Positions 1 through 7,240 of a stretch of DNA of 25,831 nucleotides are shown in pieces. The notes beneath the pieces were generated by a model. It worked only from the letters and a program-made list of their open reading frames with translations. It ran no database searches and had not been told where the DNA came from. Source of the stretch: CAYGUK01 sp964352985 (GTDB taxonomy: Bacteria > Pseudomonadota > Gammaproteobacteria > JAHCLG01); the NCBI GenBank assembly GCA_964352985.1, contig CAYGUK010000053.1, positions 1-25,831 on the forward strand. The letters are read 5' to 3'. The position numbers and the translations under genes were made by a program. The stretch's first letter is position 1. Each line of letters begins with the position of its first letter.

Positions 1-626
1 TTTTAATATTTTGCAAATTTTTAGATATATTTTTCCATTTTTTTGATTTTTAAAACTCTAACATAAAAATTTTTCAGGGAAAATTTCAACACTCTTATTT
101 AGATTTTGTTTTCTTTTCCATATTTCGTATAAATAACATGGCGAATATCTGCAATGTCACCAAGGAATATTGGAATTTTAAAGTTAAATCTTGTGTAGAA
201 TGATTTCTATCGTTATCCAAATCGAATAAAAAAATTTTAACCTTAAAATTTTTTTTAAAAGTTAAGCGCACATTAGATGTAAGCATTTTCTGTTTAGTTT
301 ATTTTAACTAAAGTTATTATGATTTCTATTTTAGTAAAGTTAAATTATAAAAATAGTATCCATCTATATCTGATTGTGGTTGTCGAATTTTAAAATCTAA
401 CCAGCACTATCGAAAATAAAATTATACAGTTTATCAAAGTTAGCTATTTTCAAATCATTTACTAAAGGATTTATACTATATAGTTCATTTCAATAATCAT
501 ATGATATCCACCTCACTATTCTTTTATAACTGTTTAATTTATAGTAAGTTTTATGGGATGCAAGATTAACTGGATATCCTATTCATATAGCCTAAACTAT
601 AATATAAGGTTTCATGGAGAAAAATT
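1..626. other. AT-rich non-coding stretch upstream of lemA
   Basis: No convincing gene is visible. The only open frame of any size (minus strand, about 63 codons, 95-286) has low-complexity Lys/Phe/Asn composition, no Shine-Dalgarno sequence and no family resemblance. The stretch is rich in A and T runs and holds an 11-bp direct repeat (ATGATTTCTAT at 200-210 and 319-329). The right end carries the presumed lemA promoter. It may be decayed coding DNA or a long intergenic region; nothing in the sequence decides this. Confidence 0.5.
598..603 (+). promoter_or_regulatory. Candidate -10 box of the lemA-M48 peptidase operon
   Basis: A perfect TATAAT lies 23 bp before the lemA start codon and would place transcription start near 610, giving a leader of about 17 nt that still contains the GGAG ribosome-binding site at 616-619. 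No good -35 hexamer is found at 16-18 bp spacing, so the promoter call is only moderate in an AT-rich background. Confidence 0.35.
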
Positions 627-1205
627 ATGACTACCCTAATTGTGATTATTGTCATTTTGGCGTTAATCTTTTTTTACTATATAGCGATTTACAACAAGTT
701 GGTCCGATTTATCGAGGAAATCAGAAACAATAAAAAACAAATTGATATTCAACTAGACCGTCGCTTCAAAGTGTTCGAATCTTTAATTTCGACAGTTAAA
801 AAATATATGGATTACGAACAAACTACATTAAAAGATGTCGTAGCCCTTCGTTCGAAAGCTCAAGATGCAATGAAAAAAGGTGATGAGAAAGGTCGAATGG
901 ACTTTGAAAATGCTATTTCAAAAATAGCCGGTGGCATAAATGTTATGTTTGAAGCTTATCCCGACTTAAAGGCAAATCAAAATGCTATGCAACTTCAAGA
1001 AGAGATCGTCAATACTGAAAATAAGTTAGCTTACGCCAAGCAAGCATTTAACGATAGTATTGAGCGTTATAATGCTCTGAAAAAATCCTTCTTTGAGTCA
1101 ATGGTGGTTTCAATGGCAGCTAAGAAATTAGATGTTGATTTCGAATATTGGGGTCTAAGCGATGACAAAGTTGCCGAACAAGAAGAATATACAGTTAAAT
1201 TTTAA
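627..1205 (+). CDS. lemA: LemA family protein
   Basis: This 192 aa protein matches LemA in length and architecture: one N-terminal membrane segment (about residues 3-20, a Val/Ile/Leu run ending in FFYYIAIYNKL) followed by a long antiparallel helical domain. The LemA-type features visible are the D(I/V)QLDRRFKVFESLI-like helix near residues 40-54, the VVALRSKAQ helix and the AYPDLKANQN segment at about 110-119. The molecular role of LemA is poorly defined; the family is membrane-anchored with a cytoplasmic or periplasmic helical domain. The start is supported by GGAG 7 bp upstream. The next gene, an M48 peptidase, begins 2 nt after the stop, a pairing seen in many bacteria, so the two are probably cotranscribed and may act together at the inner membrane. 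Confidence 0.93.
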   Translation: MTTLIVIIVILALIFFYYIAIYNKLVRFIEEIRNNKKQIDIQLDRRFKVFESLISTVKKYMDYEQTTLKDVVALRSKAQDAMKKGDEKGRMDFENAISKIAGGINVMFEAYPDLKANQNAMQLQEEIVNTENKLAYAKQAFNDSIERYNALKKSFFESMVVSMAAKKLDVDFEYWGLSDDKVAEQEEYTVKF

Positions 1206-1207
1206 TT

Positions 1208-2287
1208 ATGAATAAATTAGGTAAATATCGCAAAACAAAATCATCTTGGCGTGCTCAACTCCGTGAAAACGAGCGTAGAACTAAGATCGTTTTAACATTA
1301 TTTATAGGCTTATATTTAGTTGTTGGATTTTTAATTGATGTAATCATAGCGATGGATCTTTATCGTTATACTTTAGGCCAAGCGTTTCATGCTCTATTAA
1401 CTTTTCGAGAACCCCCTTTTGCCACTCTAATCATGGTAGGAATTGGGATATTAAGCATTTTAATTACCTATGCCATGCATGATAAATTAATTTTATTTGG
1501 CACTACCTATAAACAAATTTCTCCAGATAGAGCGCAAACACTAGAAGAAAAACAACTCTATAATGTCGTTGATGAAATGCGTGTCGCTAGTAGTTTACGA
1601 TACATGCCTAAAGTTTATATTATCGAAGCAGATTACATGAATGCTTTCGCTAGTGGTTATAGTGAAAAGTCAGCTTTAGTTGCTATTACTCGAGGCTTAA
1701 TGCAAAAACTCGATCGTAGTGAATTGCAAGCAGTCATGGCACATGAATTATCTCATATTAGACACCATGATATAAAACTAACATTAATGGCTAGTGTATT
1801 AAGTAACATAATGTTGATAGTAATAGATATTCTTTTTCGGAGCGTACTTTATGGCGCAGGTAGAAAACAAAAAGGTGGGGGACGATTAGCTATAATCATT
1901 GTTGTTCTACGCTTTATTTTACCAATCATCACTGTTTTATTAATGCTTTATCTCAGTCGAACGCGAGAATATATGGCAGATGCGGGTGCCGTAGAATTGA
2001 TGCGTGATAATGAACCTATGGCTTCGGCATTAATAAAAATCCAACAAGATTACGAAGAAAATTATGCTCGTTACCGAACTTCACTAAAGGAGACAGCAAA
2101 TGAAGATTCAAGGCGAGCAGCTTATATATTTGATCCTTCAATAGCCGGGATAACTCCCACAAAATCAATCGCTAGTTTATTTTCAACACACCCTACCATT
2201 CAACAAAGATTAAAAGCACTTGGCTATAGTAAAAAAAAAGCCATGAATGATGATCATAATAATAATGATCATCAAGCCGCAGTTTGA
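1208..2287 (+). CDS. M48 family zinc metalloprotease (HtpX-like), membrane-bound
   Basis: A 359 aa integral membrane protease of the M48 family. The zinc motif HELSH is at residues 179-183, and the third ligand is probably Glu254 in REYMAD. Membrane segments are seen near residues 28-49, 70-89, 194-214 and 228-249, so the active site is flanked by membrane helices as in HtpX. The STHP..QQRLKAL element (about 326-338) is the typical family C-terminus. It is longer than E. coli HtpX (293 aa), through an N-terminal extension and a C-terminal tail rich in Asn, Asp and His. HtpX-type proteases degrade misfolded inner-membrane proteins; that role here is by family. The gene follows lemA by 2 nt, and translation is probably coupled because no separate strong ribosome-binding site is visible. 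The symbol is left blank because lemA-linked M48 proteins form a separate subgroup. Confidence 0.88.
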   Translation: MNKLGKYRKTKSSWRAQLRENERRTKIVLTLFIGLYLVVGFLIDVIIAMDLYRYTLGQAFHALLTFREPPFATLIMVGIGILSILITYAMHDKLILFGTTYKQISPDRAQTLEEKQLYNVVDEMRVASSLRYMPKVYIIEADYMNAFASGYSEKSALVAITRGLMQKLDRSELQAVMAHELSHIRHHDIKLTLMASVLSNIMLIVIDILFRSVLYGAGRKQKGGGRLAIIIVVLRFILPIITVLLMLYLSRTREYMADAGAVELMRDNEPMASALIKIQQDYEENYARYRTSLKETANEDSRRAAYIFDPSIAGITPTKSIASLFSTHPTIQQRLKALGYSKKKAMNDDHNNNDHQAAV

Positions 2288-2337
2288 TTCAAATTTTGTA
2301 TTTGATATTATGAGAGCTCTTCTGTCTGGAGGCTTTT

Positions 2338-3150
2338 ATGAAAGGAATCGTTATTTCTTTTTTCTTTATGTTAAGCACATCATGTTTTGCCATGATGCGA
2401 CATATTAATCCAACAGAAGCAACTGGCGATGGCCCTCCTTTACGCAGTATTGATGTAGCTAACATTCCTAATGCGGTTCCCAAAGTTGAAACAAAAAGTC
2501 GATATGGAAATCCTCCATCCTATATCGTTTTTGGAAAACGATATTTCGTTTTAAATTCAGCAAAAGGCTATAAAAAAAGAGGCATCGCTTCTTGGTATGG
2601 TACAAAGTTCCATGAGCGCAGGACATCTAGTGGCGAACCTTATAACATGTTTGCAATGACAGCCGCTAATAAAGTATTACCTTTACCAACTTTTGTTAAA
2701 GTGACTAATTTGGAAAATGGCCGGCAAATTATTGTAAAAGTGAATGATAGAGGCCCTTTCAAAGCTAATCGTATTATTGATTTATCCTACGTTGCAGCAA
2801 AAAAACTGGGAATACTAAAAACGGGTACTGGTTTAGTTGAAGTAGATGCTATTGACCCAAGTCACTTTAATCCCATACCGCAAAAAGATCTGAACATAGT
2901 TAAGCAAAATCATAAACCGAAAATTTATTTACAGTTAGGTTCTTTTAGTGATTATCAAAACGCAGAAGCACTTATCTCAAAAGTTAAAACAATTACTTCA
3001 CGTAACACTCGAATTTCACAAATTAGTTTTAATGAAAAAACATATTATCGCGTGCAAATTGGTCCTTTAAAAGATGTAGATGAAACTGATATTCTTGATA
3101 ATCAATTGGAATCACTGAATCTAGGAACTCCAATCACAGTCATTCAATAA
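2338..3150 (+). CDS. rlpA: RlpA septal-ring protein / lytic transglycosylase with SPOR domain
   Basis: A 270 aa exported protein. The N-terminus is a signal peptide (hydrophobic 3-15, small residues up to Ala18); Cys16 is preceded by S-T-S, only a weak lipobox, so lipoprotein status is uncertain. The double-psi beta-barrel domain spans about residues 80-172, beginning GIASWYG and including the conserved His92 and the VNDRGPF element with Asp137, positions thought to be catalytic in RlpA-type transglycosylases. A SPOR domain (about 194-270, opening IYLQLGSF) should bind denuded septal glycan. The start has a strong GGAGG (2328-2332) at 5 bp. It lies upstream of dacA as in E. coli (rlpA-dacA-ybeD), consistent with a role in septal peptidoglycan processing. 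Confidence 0.93.
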   Translation: MKGIVISFFFMLSTSCFAMMRHINPTEATGDGPPLRSIDVANIPNAVPKVETKSRYGNPPSYIVFGKRYFVLNSAKGYKKRGIASWYGTKFHERRTSSGEPYNMFAMTAANKVLPLPTFVKVTNLENGRQIIVKVNDRGPFKANRIIDLSYVAAKKLGILKTGTGLVEVDAIDPSHFNPIPQKDLNIVKQNHKPKIYLQLGSFSDYQNAEALISKVKTITSRNTRISQISFNEKTYYRVQIGPLKDVDETDILDNQLESLNLGTPITVIQ

Positions 3151-3225
3151 ACGCAATACCTTCTCAAACCATTCGCTATTATGATAAAGTAGCGCCCATT
3201 AGCAGATATTCTAAGGAAGTGACTC

Positions 3226-4461
3226 ATGAAATATTTTTCTCGCTTAAGAATTTTACTAGTGTTTATGGCCTTATTTGGCTTAACACTCGGTTTTGCGCAA
3301 TCAAATGCTCAATCAACAACCGAAGATTTACCTTCACTTGCTAACTTGCCGCGTCCAGCAGCACTAAATCCAATTTTAACACCTGATCCTCCACATCTTG
3401 ATGCAAAAGGATATATTCTCATTGATGCAAACAGTGGGAAAATATTGGCTGGAAAAAATATAGATGAACGGATGGAACCTGCCAGCTTAACTAAGCTCAT
3501 GACTTTATATGTGATTTCGACAGCAATTAAACAAGGCCGAATCACTTTAAATGATGAAGTTACCATTAGTAAAAAAGCATGGAAAACTGGTGGATCACGC
3601 ATGTTTTTAAAAGAAGGGCAACGAGTACCTGTTAAAGACTTAATTAGAGGGATTATTGTCGACTCAGGAAATGATGCCTGTGTTGCGATGGCAGAATATA
3701 TTGCTGGAAGTGAAGATGCTTTTGCCAGTCTGATGAATCAAGAAGCACAAGCACTAGGCATGACGAACTCACATTTTGCAGAAAGTACCGGGTTACCAAA
3801 AAGTGATCACTATAGCACCCCGCGTGATCTAGGAATTTTGACTCGTGCTATTATTAAAAATTTCCCTAATGATTATCAATGGTATAAAGAAAAATGGTTT
3901 ACATTTAATGGAATCAAGCAGCCAAATCGTAACCGTTTATTGTGGTGGGACAAAAGTGTCGATGGTTTAAAAACAGGTCACACAAAAGAAGCTGGCTTTT
4001 GTTTAATTTCATCAGCAATGCGACATGGCATGCGTTTAATTTCTGTTGTAATGGGCACACCAACTGATAATGCTCGCGCTGAAGAAAGCCAACGCTTGTT
4101 AAATTATGGTTACCGTTTTTTTGAAACTCACAAACTTTATGGTGCAGGAATACCCCTAATTGAACCTCGAATTTGGAAAGGCAAATCCAAACACATTCCA
4201 ATGGGTTTAATGCATGATTTTTACGTCACTATTCCCTCGGGCCAATACAAAAACTTAACTGCAAATATTAAATTGAAAGGCGCGTTACATGCCCCTATCG
4301 AAAAAGGCCAACAATACGGAGATGTTGTTGTTAAGCTTTCTGGTAAACCCTATGCAAATTTACCTTTAGTTGCTTTACAAAATGATCCACGTGGAGGTAT
4401 TTGGCGTCGCATGACTGATTCAATAGGTTTAACTTTTCATAATATGTTTGCAAGCAGTTAA
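3226..4461 (+). CDS. dacA: D-alanyl-D-alanine carboxypeptidase (PBP5/6 type)
   Basis: A 411 aa low-molecular-mass penicillin-binding protein, peptidase family S11. It removes the terminal D-Ala from peptidoglycan pentapeptides in the periplasm. The active-site motifs are intact: SLTK with nucleophile Ser87 and Lys90, SGN at 147-149, and KTG at 249-251. A signal peptide covers about residues 1-29 (cleavage near AQS-NAQ). The C-terminal beta-rich PBP5_C domain follows residue ~295, and the end (GGIWRRMTDSIGL, from about 390) is an amphipathic helix typical of the membrane anchor. AAGGAAGTGA precedes the ATG. It lies 75 bp after rlpA and is followed by an intrinsic terminator, as part of the conserved rlpA-dacA-ybeD order. 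Confidence 0.96.
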   Translation: MKYFSRLRILLVFMALFGLTLGFAQSNAQSTTEDLPSLANLPRPAALNPILTPDPPHLDAKGYILIDANSGKILAGKNIDERMEPASLTKLMTLYVISTAIKQGRITLNDEVTISKKAWKTGGSRMFLKEGQRVPVKDLIRGIIVDSGNDACVAMAEYIAGSEDAFASLMNQEAQALGMTNSHFAESTGLPKSDHYSTPRDLGILTRAIIKNFPNDYQWYKEKWFTFNGIKQPNRNRLLWWDKSVDGLKTGHTKEAGFCLISSAMRHGMRLISVVMGTPTDNARAEESQRLLNYGYRFFETHKLYGAGIPLIEPRIWKGKSKHIPMGLMHDFYVTIPSGQYKNLTANIKLKGALHAPIEKGQQYGDVVVKLSGKPYANLPLVALQNDPRGGIWRRMTDSIGLTFHNMFASS

Positions 4462-4515
4462 AATTCGACGAAACAATCCGTAATCAATGTAAAATAAAAT
4501 TGATTTATTGTAATT

Positions 4516-4553
4516 AAGCACCTAATTCTAAAAATTTTTTATTAGGTGCTTTT
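4516..4553 (+). terminator. Intrinsic terminator between dacA and ybeD
   Basis: Perfect 11-bp arms (AAGCACCTAAT at 4516-4526 and its complement at 4541-4551) enclose a 14-nt loop and run into a short T tract. It would end dacA transcripts. It is odd in lying only about 15 nt before the ybeD start, so ybeD depends on read-through or on a promoter not obvious in the sequence. Confidence 0.7.
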
Positions 4554-4568
4554 AATAAAGGAAGCATG

Positions 4569-4841
4569 ATGACTGATAAAAAAATAGAATCACTATTAAC
4601 ATTCCCTTGTGAGTTTCCCATAAAAGTCATTGCAAAAAATTCTGAACAAATTAGCGCTCACATTACTGAAATACTCCAAAAGCATTTACCTACTCTCACT
4701 GAAGACAGAATAAAAATTAATCCAAGTAAAGAAAAAAAATATACTGCTTATACCCTCACTATTATTGCTGAATCCCAACTACAACTCGATGCCATTTACT
4801 TAGATTTAAACAATCACAGTGATATCATTATGGTTTTATAA
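4569..4841 (+). CDS. ybeD: YbeD-like DUF493 protein
   Basis: A 90 aa member of the DUF493/YbeD family (E. coli YbeD is 87 aa), a small ferredoxin-like alpha/beta fold with a suspected regulatory, ACT-like role; its biochemical function is not established. Family features are the N-terminal ..LLTFPCEFPIKVI.. segment, the KINPSKEKKYTAYTLTI strand pair near the middle, and the C-terminal ..DIIMVL, matching YbeD's end. Two ATGs lie in tandem (4566 and 4569). The second is 6 bp from AGGA (4559-4562) against 3 bp for the first, and it aligns better with the E. coli start, so 4569 is preferred. The usual downstream lipB is absent. Confidence 0.88.
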   Translation: MTDKKIESLLTFPCEFPIKVIAKNSEQISAHITEILQKHLPTLTEDRIKINPSKEKKYTAYTLTIIAESQLQLDAIYLDLNNHSDIIMVL

Positions 4842-4881
4842 ATAGTACGCACATAACTCATTGATAGATTTGAAAAAACAC

Positions 4882-4910
4882 TTGATTCTTGAGAAACCTT
4901 AAGGTAATAT
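4882..4910 (+). promoter_or_regulatory. Sigma-70-type promoter of a candidate small RNA
   Basis: TTGATT (4882-4887) and TAATAT (4905-4910) are separated by exactly 17 bp, predicting a start near G4917. No ribosome-binding site or open frame follows before the terminator at 4978-5006, which suggests it drives a non-coding transcript. Confidence 0.5.
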
Positions 4911-4916
4911 TAAGTC

Positions 4917-5006
4917 GTAAGTTTAATCAGCTTACAACGTCAAACTGACGAATTTCCCTAACGATTACTAACTCCATGGAGAGCATTTAATGTTCTCCTT
5001 TTTTTT
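4917..5006 (+). ncRNA. Candidate small RNA of about 90 nt, family not recognised
   Basis: The stretch is bracketed by a 17-bp-spaced promoter (4882-4910) and a strong intrinsic terminator. From the predicted start it folds into three local hairpins: GTAAG/CTTAC right at the 5' end (4917-4935), CGTCA-AAC-TGACG (about 4938-4950), and the terminator stem. Between the second hairpin and the terminator lies an unpaired-looking pyrimidine-rich stretch with CTCC, which could pair with Shine-Dalgarno sequences. It does not resemble 6S RNA, SRP RNA, tmRNA or RNase P RNA. The alternative is that it is simply the long 3' untranslated region of ybeD, whose stop is 75 nt before the predicted start. Confidence 0.4.
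4978..5006 (+). terminator. Intrinsic terminator of the candidate small RNA / ybeD
   Basis: Nine-bp arms GGAGAGCAT and ATGTTCTCC (one G-T wobble) close a 3-nt loop and are followed directly by eight T residues (4999-5006). This is the best-formed rho-independent terminator in the window. Confidence 0.85.
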
Positions 5007-5124
5007 GTCAAGAAAAAATAAATAATCTATTTATTCAACAATTTGTCTTTATAAAACACATTAACACTTCAATCTAGTCTACAATTAATAGTAAGTGAAC
5101 AAATTATATGCTTGGGTGTGTTGA

Positions 5125-5370
5125 GTGAGTATTTTTAATTTAGGATCATCTAATGATCATCATTGTCCAGCTTGTGGACATCAAATTGAAGAAATTAGAG
5201 GTAATACCTGGCAATGTCCTCACTGTCATACCACCATGGGATTAGTAAAAAATCATGGCGCAAAGAAAAAGTATGAAAATCAAAAAAAACATCATCACGA
5301 GTTTTTTTTATATACTTTCTTATGCGTTATGCTAGTAATGATTCTTTTAAATTCACTTTACAACAGTTAG
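5125..5370 (+). CDS. Small zinc-ribbon protein with C-terminal membrane helix
   Basis: An 81 aa protein with two CxxC knuckles, CPAC (residues 11-14) and CPHC (29-32), forming a rubredoxin-like zinc ribbon, then a Lys/His-rich linker (about 43-58) and one C-terminal membrane helix (about 59-76, FFLYTFLCVMLVMILL). The topology would keep the ribbon in the cytoplasm as a tail-anchored domain. The start is GTG with no clear ribosome-binding site, so the exact start is uncertain. Its last 18 bp overlap the 3' end of sspB on the opposite strand. No specific function can be assigned; the paired cysteines with normal spacing argue that it is a real gene. Confidence 0.7.
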   Translation: MSIFNLGSSNDHHCPACGHQIEEIRGNTWQCPHCHTTMGLVKNHGAKKKYENQKKHHHEFFLYTFLCVMLVMILLNSLYNS

Positions 5371-5739
5371 TTTTGGCTTCCCTTTACCACGTTGGGGCGG
5401 TGGTGGTGGTGCATCGTTATCATCTCCATCATCTTCTTCAGAAAAAACCATACCTCGACCATTTTCATGCGCATAAATGGCAACCACTGCAGTAACAGGC
5501 GCATAAACCTGCATAGGTACCCCTGAAAACTTAGCATTAAATTCAACTAAGTGATTTGTAATTGATAAATCTCGGACAGCTAACTGTGAAATATTTAGCA
5601 CAATTTTTCCATCATCTACATATTCTTGAGGGACCTCGGCACCTGGTTTAGACGCATCGATAACAATGTAAGGGGTACATTTATTATCGATTATCCAGTC
5701 GTAAAACGCTCGTATTAAATATGGTCTAGTAGAAGTCAT
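5353..5739 (-). CDS. sspB: ClpXP protease specificity-enhancing factor SspB
   Basis: A 128 aa SspB, the adaptor that captures ssrA-tagged stalled-translation products and delivers them to ClpXP. The N-terminal fold begins RPYLIRAFYDWIIDN with TPYI following (tag-binding domain, about residues 1-110). A flexible acidic and polyproline linker comes next, and the C-terminus GKPKLTVVK is the XB peptide that docks on the ClpX zinc-binding domain. The gene follows sspA with a 4-bp gap, as in E. coli, so it is probably translated from the same mRNA. Its 3' end overlaps the convergent zinc-ribbon gene by 18 bp. Confidence 0.95.
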   Translation of the reverse strand: MTSTRPYLIRAFYDWIIDNKCTPYIVIDASKPGAEVPQEYVDDGKIVLNISQLAVRDLSITNHLVEFNAKFSGVPMQVYAPVTAVVAIYAHENGRGMVFSEEDDGDDNDAPPPPPQRGKGKPKLTVVK

Positions 5740-5743
5740 AAAC

Positions 5744-6385
5744 TTATGTTCTCACAATTTCTTGTACAATTTCTCTTTCGGACTCAGATAAACTTGCTTG
5801 AAAAGAATCACGTTCGAAAAGTCTCGCGGCATAATTTTTAATTGGTTTACCTTGAGGTCCAAGATTAATACCTAACATAGGTAGACGCCAAAAAAGTGGT
5901 GCTAAAGTGCAATCCACTAAAGTAAACTCTTCACTTAGGAAATAAGGATTTTCATCAAATACAGGAGCGATCCCCATTAGGCTATCATGCAACTCTTTGC
6001 AATGATCGCGCGAATTTTCTAAGTTTTCAAAATCTATTTTATTCAAAATACTATACCAATCACGCTCTATACGATACATCATTAATCGACATTGAGCTCT
6101 AGCAACTGGATAAACTGGCATAAGTGGCGGATGCGGGAAACGCTCATCGAGATATTCCATAATGATGCGTGCTTCATATAAAATTAAATCCCGATCAACT
6201 AAGGTGGGAACCGTATTATAGGGATTAATATCAATTAATTCTTCAGATTGCTGAGTATTTGAGGTATCGAGAACATCCACTGATACTCCTTTTTCTGCCA
6301 ATACTATGCGAACTTGATGGCTATAGGCATCGAGTGCTCCTGAATATAGAGTCATAACTGAACGTTTATTGGCTACCACGGCCAT
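5744..6385 (-). CDS. sspA: Stringent starvation protein A (GST-fold RNA polymerase-associated regulator)
   Basis: A 213 aa protein with a thioredoxin-like N-terminal domain (about 9-85) and an all-helical C-terminal domain. SspA binds RNA polymerase and modulates transcription in stationary phase and stress; in several pathogens it controls virulence genes. The PHPP..PVY surface loop is present at the same positions as in E. coli (Pro84, His85, Pro86, Tyr92), and these residues are needed for SspA activity in E. coli. As in SspA proteins generally, the glutathione-activating residue seems to be missing, so it is not expected to be a transferase. AGAGGTG gives a strong ribosome-binding site. 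It lies 90 bp downstream of petC, on the same strand. Confidence 0.95.
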   Translation of the reverse strand: MAVVANKRSVMTLYSGALDAYSHQVRIVLAEKGVSVDVLDTSNTQQSEELIDINPYNTVPTLVDRDLILYEARIIMEYLDERFPHPPLMPVYPVARAQCRLMMYRIERDWYSILNKIDFENLENSRDHCKELHDSLMGIAPVFDENPYFLSEEFTLVDCTLAPLFWRLPMLGINLGPQGKPIKNYAARLFERDSFQASLSESEREIVQEIVRT

Positions 6386-6412
6386 TTCACCTCTTTCAAA
6401 ATGTTAAACATC

Positions 6413-6438
6413 AATTGCTAATGGCAATTTCTCATTAG
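6413..6438 (-). promoter_or_regulatory. Mutually exclusive hairpins in the petC-sspA gap
   Basis: A perfect 6-bp stem (AATTGC/GCAATT, 6413-6429, loop 5) overlaps a second perfect stem (CTAATG at 6418-6423 with CATTAG at 6433-6438), so only one can form. There is no T tract, so it is not an intrinsic terminator. It could be an mRNA processing or stability element, or an attenuator, within a petABC-sspAB transcript. Short AT-rich stems are weak evidence. Confidence 0.25.
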
Positions 6439-6475
6439 TGCGCGATTATAACAAAGTATTTATATAAAATGGGAA

Positions 6476-7240
6476 TTAATGAATATTTTTCCAGTATTCT
6501 CGCTTCAAGAAATAGCAAATAATGGCAAAAACAATTAAAAATATAAGTACCCATGTTCCAATACTATGCTGTTCGGCTTTCATCGGGGCAGAAACATAGG
6601 CTAAAAAGTTAACCAAATCCGTTACCGCCTGATCATATTGTTGGGGTGTCATTCTACCATTATTTCGTTGATCAAAGTGGTCAAATATTTGTATTTTTTT
6701 ACCTTTTACTGTTTCTTCTCGATAAATAGGGATTTGATCACCTTGTAAAGTTAATAAGATATTAGGCATCGCAACATCAGGATAAACTAAATTATTCGAT
6801 CCCCAAGGACGTTTAGAATCCCTATAAAATGTACGAAGATAGGTATAAAGCCAACGCACCCCCCTAACTCGAGCCACCAAGGTTAAATCTGGTGCTGAAA
6901 CACCAAACCAACGCTTACTTTCTTGCTCTGTCATCGCTGATTTAATATGTTGATGTATTTTAACGCCAGTGAATATAAAATTTTTCTCTAAGACGTCCAC
7001 TAAAACTTCACCATAATCATTGGTAATACCAATATCTTTTGCCATGCGGTTATAGCGCATGAATTGTAATGAATGACAGCCAGAACAATAATTCATAAAA
7101 ATTTTCGCACCACGTTGTAGTGATATTTTATCATTGGTGTGCGCTGTAAAGGGAAATAGTTTAATATTCGATTCACCACCAAATACTTGTGAAAAACTCA
7201 TAACTAATAATATAAAAAAAATTAATCGTTTCACTATCAA
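6476..7240 (-). CDS. petC: Ubiquinol-cytochrome c reductase, cytochrome c1 subunit
   Basis: A 254 aa cytochrome c1 of the bc1 complex (complex III). It takes electrons from the Rieske protein and hands them to a soluble cytochrome c on the periplasmic side. A signal peptide covers about residues 1-21. The haem motif CSGCH is at 52-56 and an axial-ligand methionine candidate is Met158 in DVAMPN. A single C-terminal membrane anchor lies at about 228-246, followed by a basic end. Its ATG overlaps the petB stop by 4 bp, indicating coupled translation. It is the last of petABC and precedes sspA. Confidence 0.96.
   Translation of the reverse strand: MIVKRLIFFILLVMSFSQVFGGESNIKLFPFTAHTNDKISLQRGAKIFMNYCSGCHSLQFMRYNRMAKDIGITNDYGEVLVDVLEKNFIFTGVKIHQHIKSAMTEQESKRWFGVSAPDLTLVARVRGVRWLYTYLRTFYRDSKRPWGSNNLVYPDVAMPNILLTLQGDQIPIYREETVKGKKIQIFDHFDQRNNGRMTPQQYDQAVTDLVNFLAYVSAPMKAEQHSIGTWVLIFLIVFAIICYFLKREYWKNIH

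Noticed and set aside
95..286. Minus-strand 63-codon open frame near the left edge
   Set aside because: Low-complexity composition, no ribosome-binding site and no family resemblance; expected by chance in such AT-rich DNA.
5744..6385. Glutathione S-transferase enzyme
   Set aside because: The PHPP..PVY surface loop, the length and the sspB neighbour identify SspA, a non-enzymatic RNA polymerase partner.
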